A stretch of 5,554 nucleotides of DNA from Bacteroidota bacterium (GTDB taxonomy: Bacteria; Bacteroidota; Bacteroidia; Flavobacteriales; Weeksellaceae). Where the stretch lies: the NCBI GenBank assembly GCA_023448955.1, contig JAEXJU010000004.1, positions 1 through 5,554 of the forward strand, read 5' to 3'. Numbering within the stretch: position 1 is the first letter of the stretch; the number at the start of each line of letters is the position of its first letter. Both the position numbers and the translations under genes were made by a program. The notes under the pieces were generated by a model. It saw only the letters and a program-made list of their open reading frames with translations. It was not told the origin of the DNA and searched no databases. This document shows, piece after piece, positions 1 to 5,554 of the stretch.

Positions 1-175
1 GATGGGAGTAGGAAGCGGTTTTGGAGTTAGAGTTAATATCGCTTATGTTACACTTCGTCTTGATATGGCTTATAAAATGTATGATCCCAATCAGCCGGAA
101 GGAAGCAGATGGGTTGCCAATAAAATAAAACTACTCAAGCCTACTTTTAATTTCGCAATCGGTTATCCATTCTAA
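1..175 (+). CDS. C-terminal end of an Omp85 (BamA/TamA) family outer-membrane barrel protein, probably TamL; 5' part outside window
   Basis: The reading frame is open from the window edge (first full codon at 2) to TAA at 173-175 and gives the last 57 residues. The sequence shows a glycine-rich stretch, then GVRVNIAYVTLRLDMAYKM, then a DPNQPEGSRW loop, and ends in FNFAIGYPF. Alternating hydrophobic strands, an 'RLD' strand and a terminal 'GYPF' with C-terminal Phe are typical of the last two or three strands of the Omp85 surface-antigen barrel. In that family the final Phe-ending strand is the signal read by the BAM machinery. In Bacteroidota the lipoprotein TamL, partner of TamB, has this kind of ending, and the protein would sit in the outer membrane. 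TamL rather than BamA is an inference, because the POTRA domains and signal peptide are outside the window. The next gene starts 14 bases after the stop. Confidence 0.8.
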   Translation, partial: MGVGSGFGVRVNIAYVTLRLDMAYKMYDPNQPEGSRWVANKIKLLKPTFNFAIGYPF

Positions 176-189
176 TTTATTTTTTAAAG

Positions 190-1224
190 ATGCGTTGGTT
201 CAAATTTATCATCATTATATTACTTTGTCTTTTCGGACTCTATTCTTTGTCTATGAATTTTGTTGATGAAAGCAAAAGTTTCACCCATCAGTCAGAAATC
301 AATTATCCCATAGAAAAAGTATTTCCACAATTTAATAATTTGCAGAATTTCTCATCGTGGAATGATTTTTTTACAGAGAAAAAAGATCTGAGTTATTCTT
401 TTTTTACACCTTACGAAGGCAAGGGCAGCTCTATGAAATATTCTGATAAATCCAGTAGCGAGTCAGGAGATTTTTTTATACGCTATTCCAATCCCGGCAA
501 AACAATACGTTATCAGCTTTTTGAAGGAGAAAATAATAATCCTTATCTGATTGATGTAAAATTCAGACCCGAAGGAACAAAAACGAAAATATTCTGGAAC
601 ATTCATACACCTAAACGCAGTTATCTGGAACGTTCTATTAATCTTCTGGCAGAAGACTTTTTTGTGAGCAATATTGATAAAAGTATCAAAAATCTATATC
701 AGCTTCTGGGAAATAAAGTTAATAAAGATCAACAGCTGGCTTCTATTAAATATGACAGTATTATGATAGAAAACAGGGAAGGCGCTTTGCTTTTAGGAGT
801 CAGTGTGAGTACACGAAATGCGAAGGATGCCTTGTTCAAAAATGTTCTGATGAATCACGGAAAAGTTGTGAATTTTGTCCGTTCGGATCTCGGGAAAAAA
901 GATGATGAATTCGGAACACCTGTGATGATTACAAATCCATCTAATCTGAAAGATAAGGAAATTTCTTATTTCTATGGTGTACCCTTGTCTAAAAGGATTC
1001 CGGTGAGTGATAACAACTTCAATTTTCAGACAATCAATTCCTCCAGAGTCTACTATGTTTATTATCAAGGTAACTACAATAACCGTATCAAAAACATACA
1101 GGAACTCCTTAGAAAAGCAAAAAGAGACACACTCAGAAACGGACAGCTTATGGAAGAGTTTTTAGACGAACCAACAGATAATCAGGAGGTGAAACTTAAA
1201 CTTTCCATTCCGGTTTACAGGTAA
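190..1224 (+). CDS. Membrane-anchored SRPBCC (START-like) protein with C-terminal GyrI-like effector-binding domain, function unknown
   Basis: The protein has 344 residues. Residues 5-22 (FKFIIIILLCLFGLYSLS) form one hydrophobic segment. Cys13 lacks the small residues of a lipobox, so I read this as an uncleaved anchor with the rest in the periplasm. Residues 30-175 look like an SRPBCC/polyketide-cyclase fold: a first strand with 'INYPIEKVFPQFNNLQNFSSW', a glycine-rich strand around 75-83, strands to about 139, and a long C-terminal helix at 143-173. Residues 185-344 resemble the GyrI-like/AraC effector-binding fold: the 'RVYYVYYQGNYNN' strand (286-298), a helix, 'MEEFLDEP' (321-328) and a final 'VKLKLSIPVYR' strand. 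Both folds usually bind small hydrophobic or amphipathic ligands; no ligand or enzymatic residue can be named here. There is no Shine-Dalgarno sequence, only A/T-rich bases before the ATG, as is usual in this phylum. The start is supported by the anchor beginning right after it. The 14-base gap to the barrel gene suggests co-transcription. Domain calls are from pattern recognition. Confidence 0.8.
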   Translation: MRWFKFIIIILLCLFGLYSLSMNFVDESKSFTHQSEINYPIEKVFPQFNNLQNFSSWNDFFTEKKDLSYSFFTPYEGKGSSMKYSDKSSSESGDFFIRYSNPGKTIRYQLFEGENNNPYLIDVKFRPEGTKTKIFWNIHTPKRSYLERSINLLAEDFFVSNIDKSIKNLYQLLGNKVNKDQQLASIKYDSIMIENREGALLLGVSVSTRNAKDALFKNVLMNHGKVVNFVRSDLGKKDDEFGTPVMITNPSNLKDKEISYFYGVPLSKRIPVSDNNFNFQTINSSRVYYVYYQGNYNNRIKNIQELLRKAKRDTLRNGQLMEEFLDEPTDNQEVKLKLSIPVYR

Positions 1225-1234
1225 TAAAATCTGA

Positions 1235-1253
1235 TAAATATCATGTATATTTA
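1235..1253 (+). repeat. Weak AT-only inverted repeat after the SRPBCC gene
   Basis: Arms TAAATAT (1235-1241) and ATATTTA (1247-1253) are perfectly complementary around a 5-base loop, and begin 10 bases after the stop codon at 1224. There is no G-C pair and no T-run after it, so it is at best a weak 3'-end structure for the upstream transcript. Repeats of this kind arise easily by chance in A/T-rich DNA. I see no better terminator between this gene and sucA. Confidence 0.25.
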
Positions 1254-1297
1254 CGGGAATAAAACATTACTTTAGCCAAAGGTCTACAAAAAATTAG

Positions 1298-1305
1298 TAA
1301 ATTTG
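1298..1305 (+). promoter_or_regulatory. Putative -7 promoter element (TAnnTTTG type) for sucAB
   Basis: TAAATTTG matches the Bacteroidota -7 consensus TAnnTTTG exactly, and lies 45 bases before the sucA ATG, giving a predicted 5' UTR of about 40 bases. The matching -33 element is poor: the nearest candidate is TTTA at 1271-1274, with a 23-base spacer and no TTTG. A second, less exact candidate, TACTTTAGC at 1268-1276, differs from TAnnTTTGC at one position and would start transcription about 30 bases earlier. No E. coli-type promoter pair is apparent. Confidence 0.45.
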
Positions 1306-1333
1306 TTGGCAATTATTTAAAATTAAAATTTTA

Positions 1334-1346
1334 ACAGATAATCTGT
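1334..1346 (+). promoter_or_regulatory. 13-bp palindrome just upstream of the sucA start
   Basis: ACAGAT-A-ATCTGT is a perfect 6-bp inverted repeat around one central base. It ends four bases before the sucA ATG and lies downstream of the -7 element at 1298, so within the predicted 5' UTR. It could be a half-site pair for a dimeric regulator, or form a short hairpin (5 bp, 3-base loop) that covers the ribosome-binding region. I do not recognise it as the site of a known regulator, and it could be a chance palindrome. Confidence 0.25.
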
Positions 1347-1350
1347 AATA

Positions 1351-4161
1351 ATGGATAAATTTTCATTTTTAAACGCCGTACATGCTCAGTTAATTGATGA
1401 TATGTATGAGCAGTACAAAAAATTCCCGGACGCGTTGGAACCATCTTGGAAAGCTTTTTTTCAAGGTTTTGATTTCGCTCTGGAAAACTATAGTGACAAT
1501 GATTTCGAACAGGCTCAGTCAGCAGGTTCAGCGCCGGTTCAGTATGCGGAGCAGGCTGTTACAAACAATGCTGTTTCTGAAGATATAGCAAAAGAATTTA
1601 AAGTTGTTAATCTAATAGAAGCATACAGGTCGAGAGGTCATTTGTTTACCAAAACCAATCCTGTAAGAGAAAGAAGACATTATTTCCCAACACTAGATAT
1701 AGAAAATTTTGGATTGTCTAAAGATGATCTTAACAAAAAATTCAACTCAGCAACGCAGACAGGAATGCCTGGTCCTGCAACATTGCAGGAGATTATTACA
1801 CACCTTCAGAACATTTATTGTGATTCTATCGGTGTAGAATATATGCACATCCAGAACGTTGAGGAGAAAAAATGGATTATGGAATGGGTGAATGTCAATG
1901 AAAATCATCCAAAACTTTCTGCAGCAGAAAAAACAGAAATTCTTTTTAAGCTTAATCAGGCTGTTGCGTTCGAAAATTATCTTCACACCAAATTCGTTGG
2001 ACAAAAACGTTTCTCTTTGGAAGGTGGTGAATCTTTGATTCCTGCGCTTGACCAATTGATAACGCGTTCATCTCAATTAGGTGTAGATGAAGTGGTTTTA
2101 GGAATGGCTCACAGAGGTCGTCTGAATGTTTTGACTAATATTTTTCAGAAATCATACAAGCAGATTTTCTCAGAATTTGAAGGCAAAGAATTTGAAGAAG
2201 ATGTTTTCTCTGGTGATGTGAAGTACCACTTAGGATCTTCTAAGAAAATTACCACAGCCAATGGAGAAGAAGTAAGAATCAACCTTACTCCGAATCCGTC
2301 TCACCTTGAGACTGTTGCAGCACTTGTAGAAGGAATCTGCAGAGCAAAAGTCGATAACGTCTACAAAGATGATTATTCTAAAGTCTTACCAATCGTCATC
2401 CACGGAGACGGCGCTATTGCTGGGCAAGGTATTGTTTATGAAATCGCTCAGATGATGAATCTGGAAGGTTACAGAACGGGAGGGACAGTTCATATCGTCG
2501 TAAACAATCAGGTTTCTTTTACAACGAATTATCTGGATGCAAGATCGTCTGTTTACTGTACAGATATTGCGAAGGTAACAGATTCTCCGGTGATGCACAT
2601 CAATGCTGATGATGTAGAGGCGGTGGTTCACGCTATGAGATTTGCAGCAGATTTCCGTGCGAAGTTTGGAAAAGATGTTTACATTGACCTTTTGGGTTAC
2701 AGAAAATATGGTCACAACGAAGGTGATGAGCCAAGATTTACACAGCCGAATCTTTATAAATTAATTTCAAAGCATCAGAATCCGAGAGAGATCTACAAAG
2801 AGCTTTTGATTAAGGAAAATGTAGTTTCTGATGAAGTGCTGAAAAAAATGGAGCAGGAGTTCAAAGCTTTGCTTGATGAGAATTTTGATGCGTCAAAGGA
2901 AATCGAGAGAAATACAATGGACATCTTTATGAAAGATGACTGGACAGATTTCCCAATCGGTGGTAAAGATTGTATTACTAAATCTGATGTTGATACAAAG
3001 TATGATTTAGAAAAACTTAAGGAATTAGCAATCAAGATTTCTACACTTCCGGGTGATAAGAAATTCATCAATAAAATCACGCGTCTTTTTGAGAACCGAA
3101 TCAAAATGGTGGAGAATAATTCACTGGATTGGTCCATGGGAGAACTATTGGCTTATGCAACTCTTCTTACCGAAAAGTATAACGTCAGAATCTCCGGCGA
3201 AGATGTGGAAAGAGGAACATTTTCCCACCGTCACGCAGTTGTGAAGACTGAAGATACAGAAGAGGAATATATCCCGCTTCGTCACGTAAACGATCAGAGA
3301 TTTGATGTTTACAACTCACACTTGTCAGAATATGGTGTTTTAGGATTTGATTACGGTTATGCAATGGCTGCGCCTAGAACTTTAACAATTTGGGAAGCCC
3401 AGTTTGGGGATTTTACCAATGGCGCTCAGATTATCGTTGACCAATATCTGGTAGCGGCTGAGGAAAAATGGAAAATCCAGAACGGATTGGTAATGATGTT
3501 GCCTCACGGATCAGAAGGTCAGGGTGCGGAACACTCTTCTGCAAGATTGGAAAGATTCCTGACACTTTGTGCTAACGATAATATGATTGTTGCGAACATC
3601 ACTTCGCCGGCTAACTATTTCCACTTGTTGAGAAGACAGATGAAATTCGGATTCAGAAAACCATTGGTAATTATGACACCAAAATCATTGCTGAGACATC
3701 CAAAAGTGGTTTCTCCTTTAGAAGATTTGGCAAACGGAAGTTTCCAGCCAATTTTAGATGATCCTACAGCTGATCCTGCAAAAGTAGAAAGATTAGTACT
3801 TTGTACTGGTAAATTGTACTACGATTTATTAGCTAAGAAAGAGGAATTGAATGATGAAAAAGTGGCTTTGGTAAGATTGGAGCAAATCTATCCACTGAAT
3901 ATGGACAGTCTTAACACAATCTTTGATAAATATAAAAACAGAAAAGCATTGATCTGGGCTCAGGAAGAACCAGAAAATATGGGCGCCTGGAGCTATATTC
4001 TGAGAAACTTCAGAAATACAGACATTCAGGTTATTTCTCCTGTTGCGAGCGGAACACCTGCGCCGGGAAGCCATAAAATGTTTGAGAAAAATCAGACCAA
4101 GATCATCAATGACGTTTTCCAGACCAATGATGCGCCTGTAAAAAGACCAGTAACAGCTTAA
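1351..4161 (+). CDS. sucA: 2-oxoglutarate dehydrogenase E1 component (ThDP-dependent)
   Basis: Cytoplasmic E1 of the 2-oxoglutarate dehydrogenase complex in the TCA cycle. It decarboxylates 2-oxoglutarate on thiamine diphosphate and reductively succinylates the lipoyl group of E2. The 936 residues match the full length of the family (933 in E. coli). In order: an N-terminal segment that docks to the complex (residues 2-43, 'FSFLNAVHAQLIDDMYEQY' and 'EPSWKAFFQGFDF'); a variable linker (about 44-76); then the dehydrogenase core. The core has 'EGGESLIPALD' (224-234), 'GMAHRGRLNVL' with His254, 'GDVKYH' with His293 (likely counterparts of the E. coli active-site His260 and His298), and 'NPSHLE' (315-320). 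The ThDP/Mg motif runs from 'GDG' at 352-354 to 'NNQ' at 385-387. The transketolase-like pyrimidine domain has 'RGTFSHRHAV' (621-630), 'TIWEAQFGDFTNGAQ' (679-693) and 'LPHGSEGQGAEHSSARLER' (717-735). 'MTPKSLLRHP' (775-784) follows in the C-terminal part. No key motif is missing. The start is fixed by the family-like N-terminus right after the ATG; no Shine-Dalgarno is visible. The partner E2 gene follows after 63 bases. Confidence 0.98.
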   Translation: MDKFSFLNAVHAQLIDDMYEQYKKFPDALEPSWKAFFQGFDFALENYSDNDFEQAQSAGSAPVQYAEQAVTNNAVSEDIAKEFKVVNLIEAYRSRGHLFTKTNPVRERRHYFPTLDIENFGLSKDDLNKKFNSATQTGMPGPATLQEIITHLQNIYCDSIGVEYMHIQNVEEKKWIMEWVNVNENHPKLSAAEKTEILFKLNQAVAFENYLHTKFVGQKRFSLEGGESLIPALDQLITRSSQLGVDEVVLGMAHRGRLNVLTNIFQKSYKQIFSEFEGKEFEEDVFSGDVKYHLGSSKKITTANGEEVRINLTPNPSHLETVAALVEGICRAKVDNVYKDDYSKVLPIVIHGDGAIAGQGIVYEIAQMMNLEGYRTGGTVHIVVNNQVSFTTNYLDARSSVYCTDIAKVTDSPVMHINADDVEAVVHAMRFAADFRAKFGKDVYIDLLGYRKYGHNEGDEPRFTQPNLYKLISKHQNPREIYKELLIKENVVSDEVLKKMEQEFKALLDENFDASKEIERNTMDIFMKDDWTDFPIGGKDCITKSDVDTKYDLEKLKELAIKISTLPGDKKFINKITRLFENRIKMVENNSLDWSMGELLAYATLLTEKYNVRISGEDVERGTFSHRHAVVKTEDTEEEYIPLRHVNDQRFDVYNSHLSEYGVLGFDYGYAMAAPRTLTIWEAQFGDFTNGAQIIVDQYLVAAEEKWKIQNGLVMMLPHGSEGQGAEHSSARLERFLTLCANDNMIVANITSPANYFHLLRRQMKFGFRKPLVIMTPKSLLRHPKVVSPLEDLANGSFQPILDDPTADPAKVERLVLCTGKLYYDLLAKKEELNDEKVALVRLEQIYPLNMDSLNTIFDKYKNRKALIWAQEEPENMGAWSYILRNFRNTDIQVISPVASGTPAPGSHKMFEKNQTKIINDVFQTNDAPVKRPVTA

Positions 4162-4180
4162 TCAATTAATAAACTATAAT

Positions 4181-4200
4181 AACAGTCTTCATAGATTGTT
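4181..4200 (+). other. Predicted RNA hairpin in the sucA-sucB spacer
   Basis: Arms AACAGTCT (4181-4188) and AGATTGTT (4193-4200) pair over 8 bp, with one G-U pair in RNA, around a TCAT loop. It lies 19 bases after the sucA stop and 24 bases before the sucB start. There is no T-run after it, so it is not a classical terminator. It could be a processing or stability element that sets the relative amounts of E1 and E2, or chance. The rest of the 63-base spacer is A/T-rich, with no convincing TAnnTTTG promoter, so sucB is probably read from the sucA promoter. Confidence 0.35.
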
Positions 4201-4224
4201 CTGAAATTAAAAACAATTATTCTT

Positions 4225-5466
4225 ATGTCAATATTAGAAATGAAAGTTCCTTCACCGGGAGAATCTATCACAGAAGTTGAAATTGCAACTTGGTTAGTTC
4301 AGGATGGTGATTATGTAGAAAAAGACCAGCCGATTGCAGAAGTAGATTCTGATAAGGCGACTCTGGAACTTCCTGCTGAACAAAGCGGAATCATCACTTT
4401 GAAAGCAGAAGAAGGAGAAGTGGTACAGGTTGGACAAGTGGTTTGCCTTATCGATATGGATGCTGCAAAACCTGAAGGTGGCGCTGCGCCGGCTGCTGAG
4501 CAACCTAAAGAAGAGCCAAAAGCAGAAGTAAAAAAAGAAGAACCAGCTCCGGTAAAAGTAGAAGCTGCAAAAACTGAAACTTACGCTTCTCAGACACCTT
4601 CACCAGCTGCTAAAAAAATTCTTGACGAAAAAGGAATCAGTGCTTCTCAGGTTCAAGGTTCTGGCAGAGACGGTAGAATTACTAAAGATGATGCTGTAAC
4701 AGCTTCGGTTCCGGCAATGGGAAGTGCACCTGCAGGAGGAAACAGAGCTCAGACTACTACAAAACTTTCAGTTCTTAGAAGAAAATTGGCGGCAAGATTA
4801 GTTTCTGTAAAGAATGAAACAGCGATGCTTACAACTTTCAACGAGGTTGATATGTCAGAGATTTTCAGAATCAGAAAACAATATAAAGAAGAATTTGCAG
4901 CTAAGCACGGTGTTGGAATCGGCTTTATGTCTTTCTTCACAAAAGCGGTTACAAGAGCCTTGAAATTATTCCCGGATGTGAACGCATCTATCGACGGCGA
5001 TTTCAAAATCAATTATGACTTTGCAGATATTTCTATTGCTGTTTCTGGTCCGAAAGGATTAATGGTTCCAGTTCTTAGAAATGCTGAAAATATGACTTTG
5101 AGAGGTGTCGAAGCCAACATAAAAGAATTGGCAACGAAAGTAAGAGACGGCAAAATTACTGTTGATGAAATGACAGGCGGAACATTCACAATTACCAATG
5201 GTGGTGTTTTCGGGTCTATGTTATCCACACCAATTATCAATCCGCCACAATCTGCAATTCTTGGGATGCACAACATTATCGAAAGACCTGTTGCTGTAAA
5301 CGGACAGGTTGTAATCAGACCAATGATGTATGTCGCAATGTCTTATGACCACAGAATCATTGACGGAAGAGAATCTGTAGGATTTTTGGTAGCCGTGAAA
5401 GAAGCGCTTGACAATCCGGTTCAGTTCCTGATGGATGGCGACGAAAGAAAAGCACTGGAATTGTAA
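4225..5466 (+). CDS. sucB: 2-oxoglutarate dehydrogenase E2 component (dihydrolipoyllysine-residue succinyltransferase)
   Basis: E2 core of the 2-oxoglutarate dehydrogenase complex in the cytoplasm. It carries the succinyl group from E1 on a lipoyl-lysine and transfers it to CoA. At 413 residues it has normal length. In order: one lipoyl domain (residues 2-78) with the lipoylation motif 'EVDSDKATLELP' and Lys44 as the modified residue; a flexible Ala/Pro/Glu/Lys-rich linker (about 79-122); the peripheral subunit-binding domain (124-157, 'SPAAKKILDEKGIS' and 'GSGRDGRITKDDA'), which holds the partner subunits; a short second linker; and the catalytic acyltransferase domain (179-413). The catalytic motif 'SYDHRIIDGRE' (373-383) has His376 and Asp380. 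'FTITNGGVFGSMLSTPIINP' (321-340) and 'PQSAILGMH' (341-349) are typical of succinyl- rather than acetyltransferases, as is the neighbouring sucA. The start gives the canonical lipoyl-domain beginning 'EMKVPSPGESI' at residue 5; the upstream bases are A-rich without a Shine-Dalgarno. A terminator follows 23 bases after the stop. Confidence 0.98.
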   Translation: MSILEMKVPSPGESITEVEIATWLVQDGDYVEKDQPIAEVDSDKATLELPAEQSGIITLKAEEGEVVQVGQVVCLIDMDAAKPEGGAAPAAEQPKEEPKAEVKKEEPAPVKVEAAKTETYASQTPSPAAKKILDEKGISASQVQGSGRDGRITKDDAVTASVPAMGSAPAGGNRAQTTTKLSVLRRKLAARLVSVKNETAMLTTFNEVDMSEIFRIRKQYKEEFAAKHGVGIGFMSFFTKAVTRALKLFPDVNASIDGDFKINYDFADISIAVSGPKGLMVPVLRNAENMTLRGVEANIKELATKVRDGKITVDEMTGGTFTITNGGVFGSMLSTPIINPPQSAILGMHNIIERPVAVNGQVVIRPMMYVAMSYDHRIIDGRESVGFLVAVKEALDNPVQFLMDGDERKALEL

Positions 5467-5489
5467 GAAATTACATTCAGCATAAAATT

Positions 5490-5520
5490 AAGAGAGCAAA
5501 TATAGCTCTCTTTTTTGTTT
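5490..5520 (+). terminator. Intrinsic terminator of the sucAB unit
   Basis: Arms AAGAGAGC (5490-5497) and GCTCTCTT (5505-5512) are perfectly complementary over 8 bp with a 7-base AAATATA loop. The right arm runs into a T-tract (5511-5516, then G and three more T). It starts 23 bases after the sucB stop. On the other strand the stem is followed by a TTAATTTTAT stretch, so weak termination of convergent transcription is also possible. Confidence 0.9.
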
Positions 5521-5535
5521 AGAATAATGATTATT

Positions 5536-5554
5536 TGGGCAGCTATTTCCGCCT
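5536..5554. repeat. Possible edge of an intergenic repeat, cut by the window end
   Basis: The last 19 bases (TGGGCAGCTATTTCCGCCT) are clearly richer in G and C than the surrounding intergenic DNA and show no gene start or open frame that I can support. They remind me of the borders of G+C-richer repeats scattered between genes in Flavobacteriia, which often contain a 'GGGC...CTATTTCCGC'-like segment. This is from memory of such sequences and not checked. It could equally be the beginning of an unrelated intergenic region, or the 3' end of a gene on the other strand. Confidence 0.25.

Noticed and set aside
211..240. Cys13 of the SRPBCC protein as a lipoprotein signal (lipobox)
   Set aside because: The residues around it (ILLCLFG) lack the small residues required just before the cysteine, and the hydrophobic segment continues past it, so a plain membrane anchor fits better.
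2386..2715. Open reading frames of 60-115 codons antisense to or out of frame with sucA, sucB and the SRPBCC gene (for example 2386-2715, 2793-3137 and 5013-5276 on the - strand)
   Set aside because: They lie wholly inside strongly conserved coding sequence, their translations show no recognisable domain, and they are readily explained as by-products of the codon use of the real genes.
4175..4180. TATAAT in the sucA-sucB spacer as an E. coli-type -10 box
   Set aside because: The primary sigma factor of Bacteroidota uses TAnnTTTG, there is no matching -35 box, and such hexamers are expected by chance in A/T-rich DNA.
4513..4590. Low-complexity Lys/Glu/Ala/Pro-rich stretch in sucB as a repeat or foreign insertion
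   Set aside because: It is the normal flexible linker between the lipoyl domain and the subunit-binding domain of E2 proteins.
1351..5466. Assigning the pair as pyruvate or branched-chain 2-oxoacid dehydrogenase genes
   Set aside because: The 936-residue single-chain E1 with the OGDH N-terminal segment and 'RGTFSHRHAV', together with 'TITNGGVFGSMLSTPIINPP' in E2, fits 2-oxoglutarate dehydrogenase; branched-chain and many pyruvate E1 enzymes are split into alpha and beta chains.
1..5554. CRISPR arrays, tRNA or rRNA genes, insertion sequences, toxin-antitoxin or phage genes
   Set aside because: I saw no direct-repeat arrays, no tRNA-like or rRNA-like sequence, no transposase motifs and no small gene pairs; the coding space is filled by four ordinary genes.

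Overview
This is an ordinary, AT-rich stretch of a Bacteroidota chromosome. It is most likely from a flavobacterium of the Chryseobacterium/Weeksellaceae kind. That placement rests on the style of the proteins, the lack of clear Shine-Dalgarno sequences before A/T-rich start regions, and a perfect TAnnTTTG-type -7 promoter element before sucA. The genus is an inference, not a measurement. All real genes read on the + strand.

Layout: (1) Positions 1-175 hold the last 57 codons of an Omp85 (BamA/TamA) family outer-membrane beta-barrel protein, probably the Bacteroidota TamL type, ending in the typical C-terminal phenylalanine. (2) Only 14 bases later, at 190-1224, comes a 344-residue membrane-anchored protein with an SRPBCC (START-like) domain followed by what looks like a GyrI-like effector-binding domain. 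It is probably co-transcribed with the barrel gene, and its function is unknown. (3) A 126-base gap holds a weak AT-only inverted repeat, a good flavobacterial -7 element and a 13-bp palindrome close to the next start codon. (4) sucA (1351-4161) and sucB (4225-5466) encode the E1 and E2 components of the 2-oxoglutarate dehydrogenase complex. They are separated by 63 bases that contain an 8-bp hairpin. (5) A strong intrinsic terminator follows at 5490-5520. The last ~19 bases are unusually G+C-rich and resemble the edge of an intergenic repeat cut by the window end.

SucA decarboxylates 2-oxoglutarate on thiamine diphosphate and passes the succinyl group to the lipoyl arm of SucB, which transfers it to CoA. 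The third component, dihydrolipoamide dehydrogenase (E3), is not in the window. The sucAB pair, with its own promoter candidate and terminator, looks like a self-contained two-gene transcription unit. I found no new defence, mobile or RNA-based system. The points most worth a second look are the two-domain anchored SRPBCC/GyrI-like protein, the sucA-sucB spacer hairpin, the palindrome before sucA, and the possible repeat edge at the right end.
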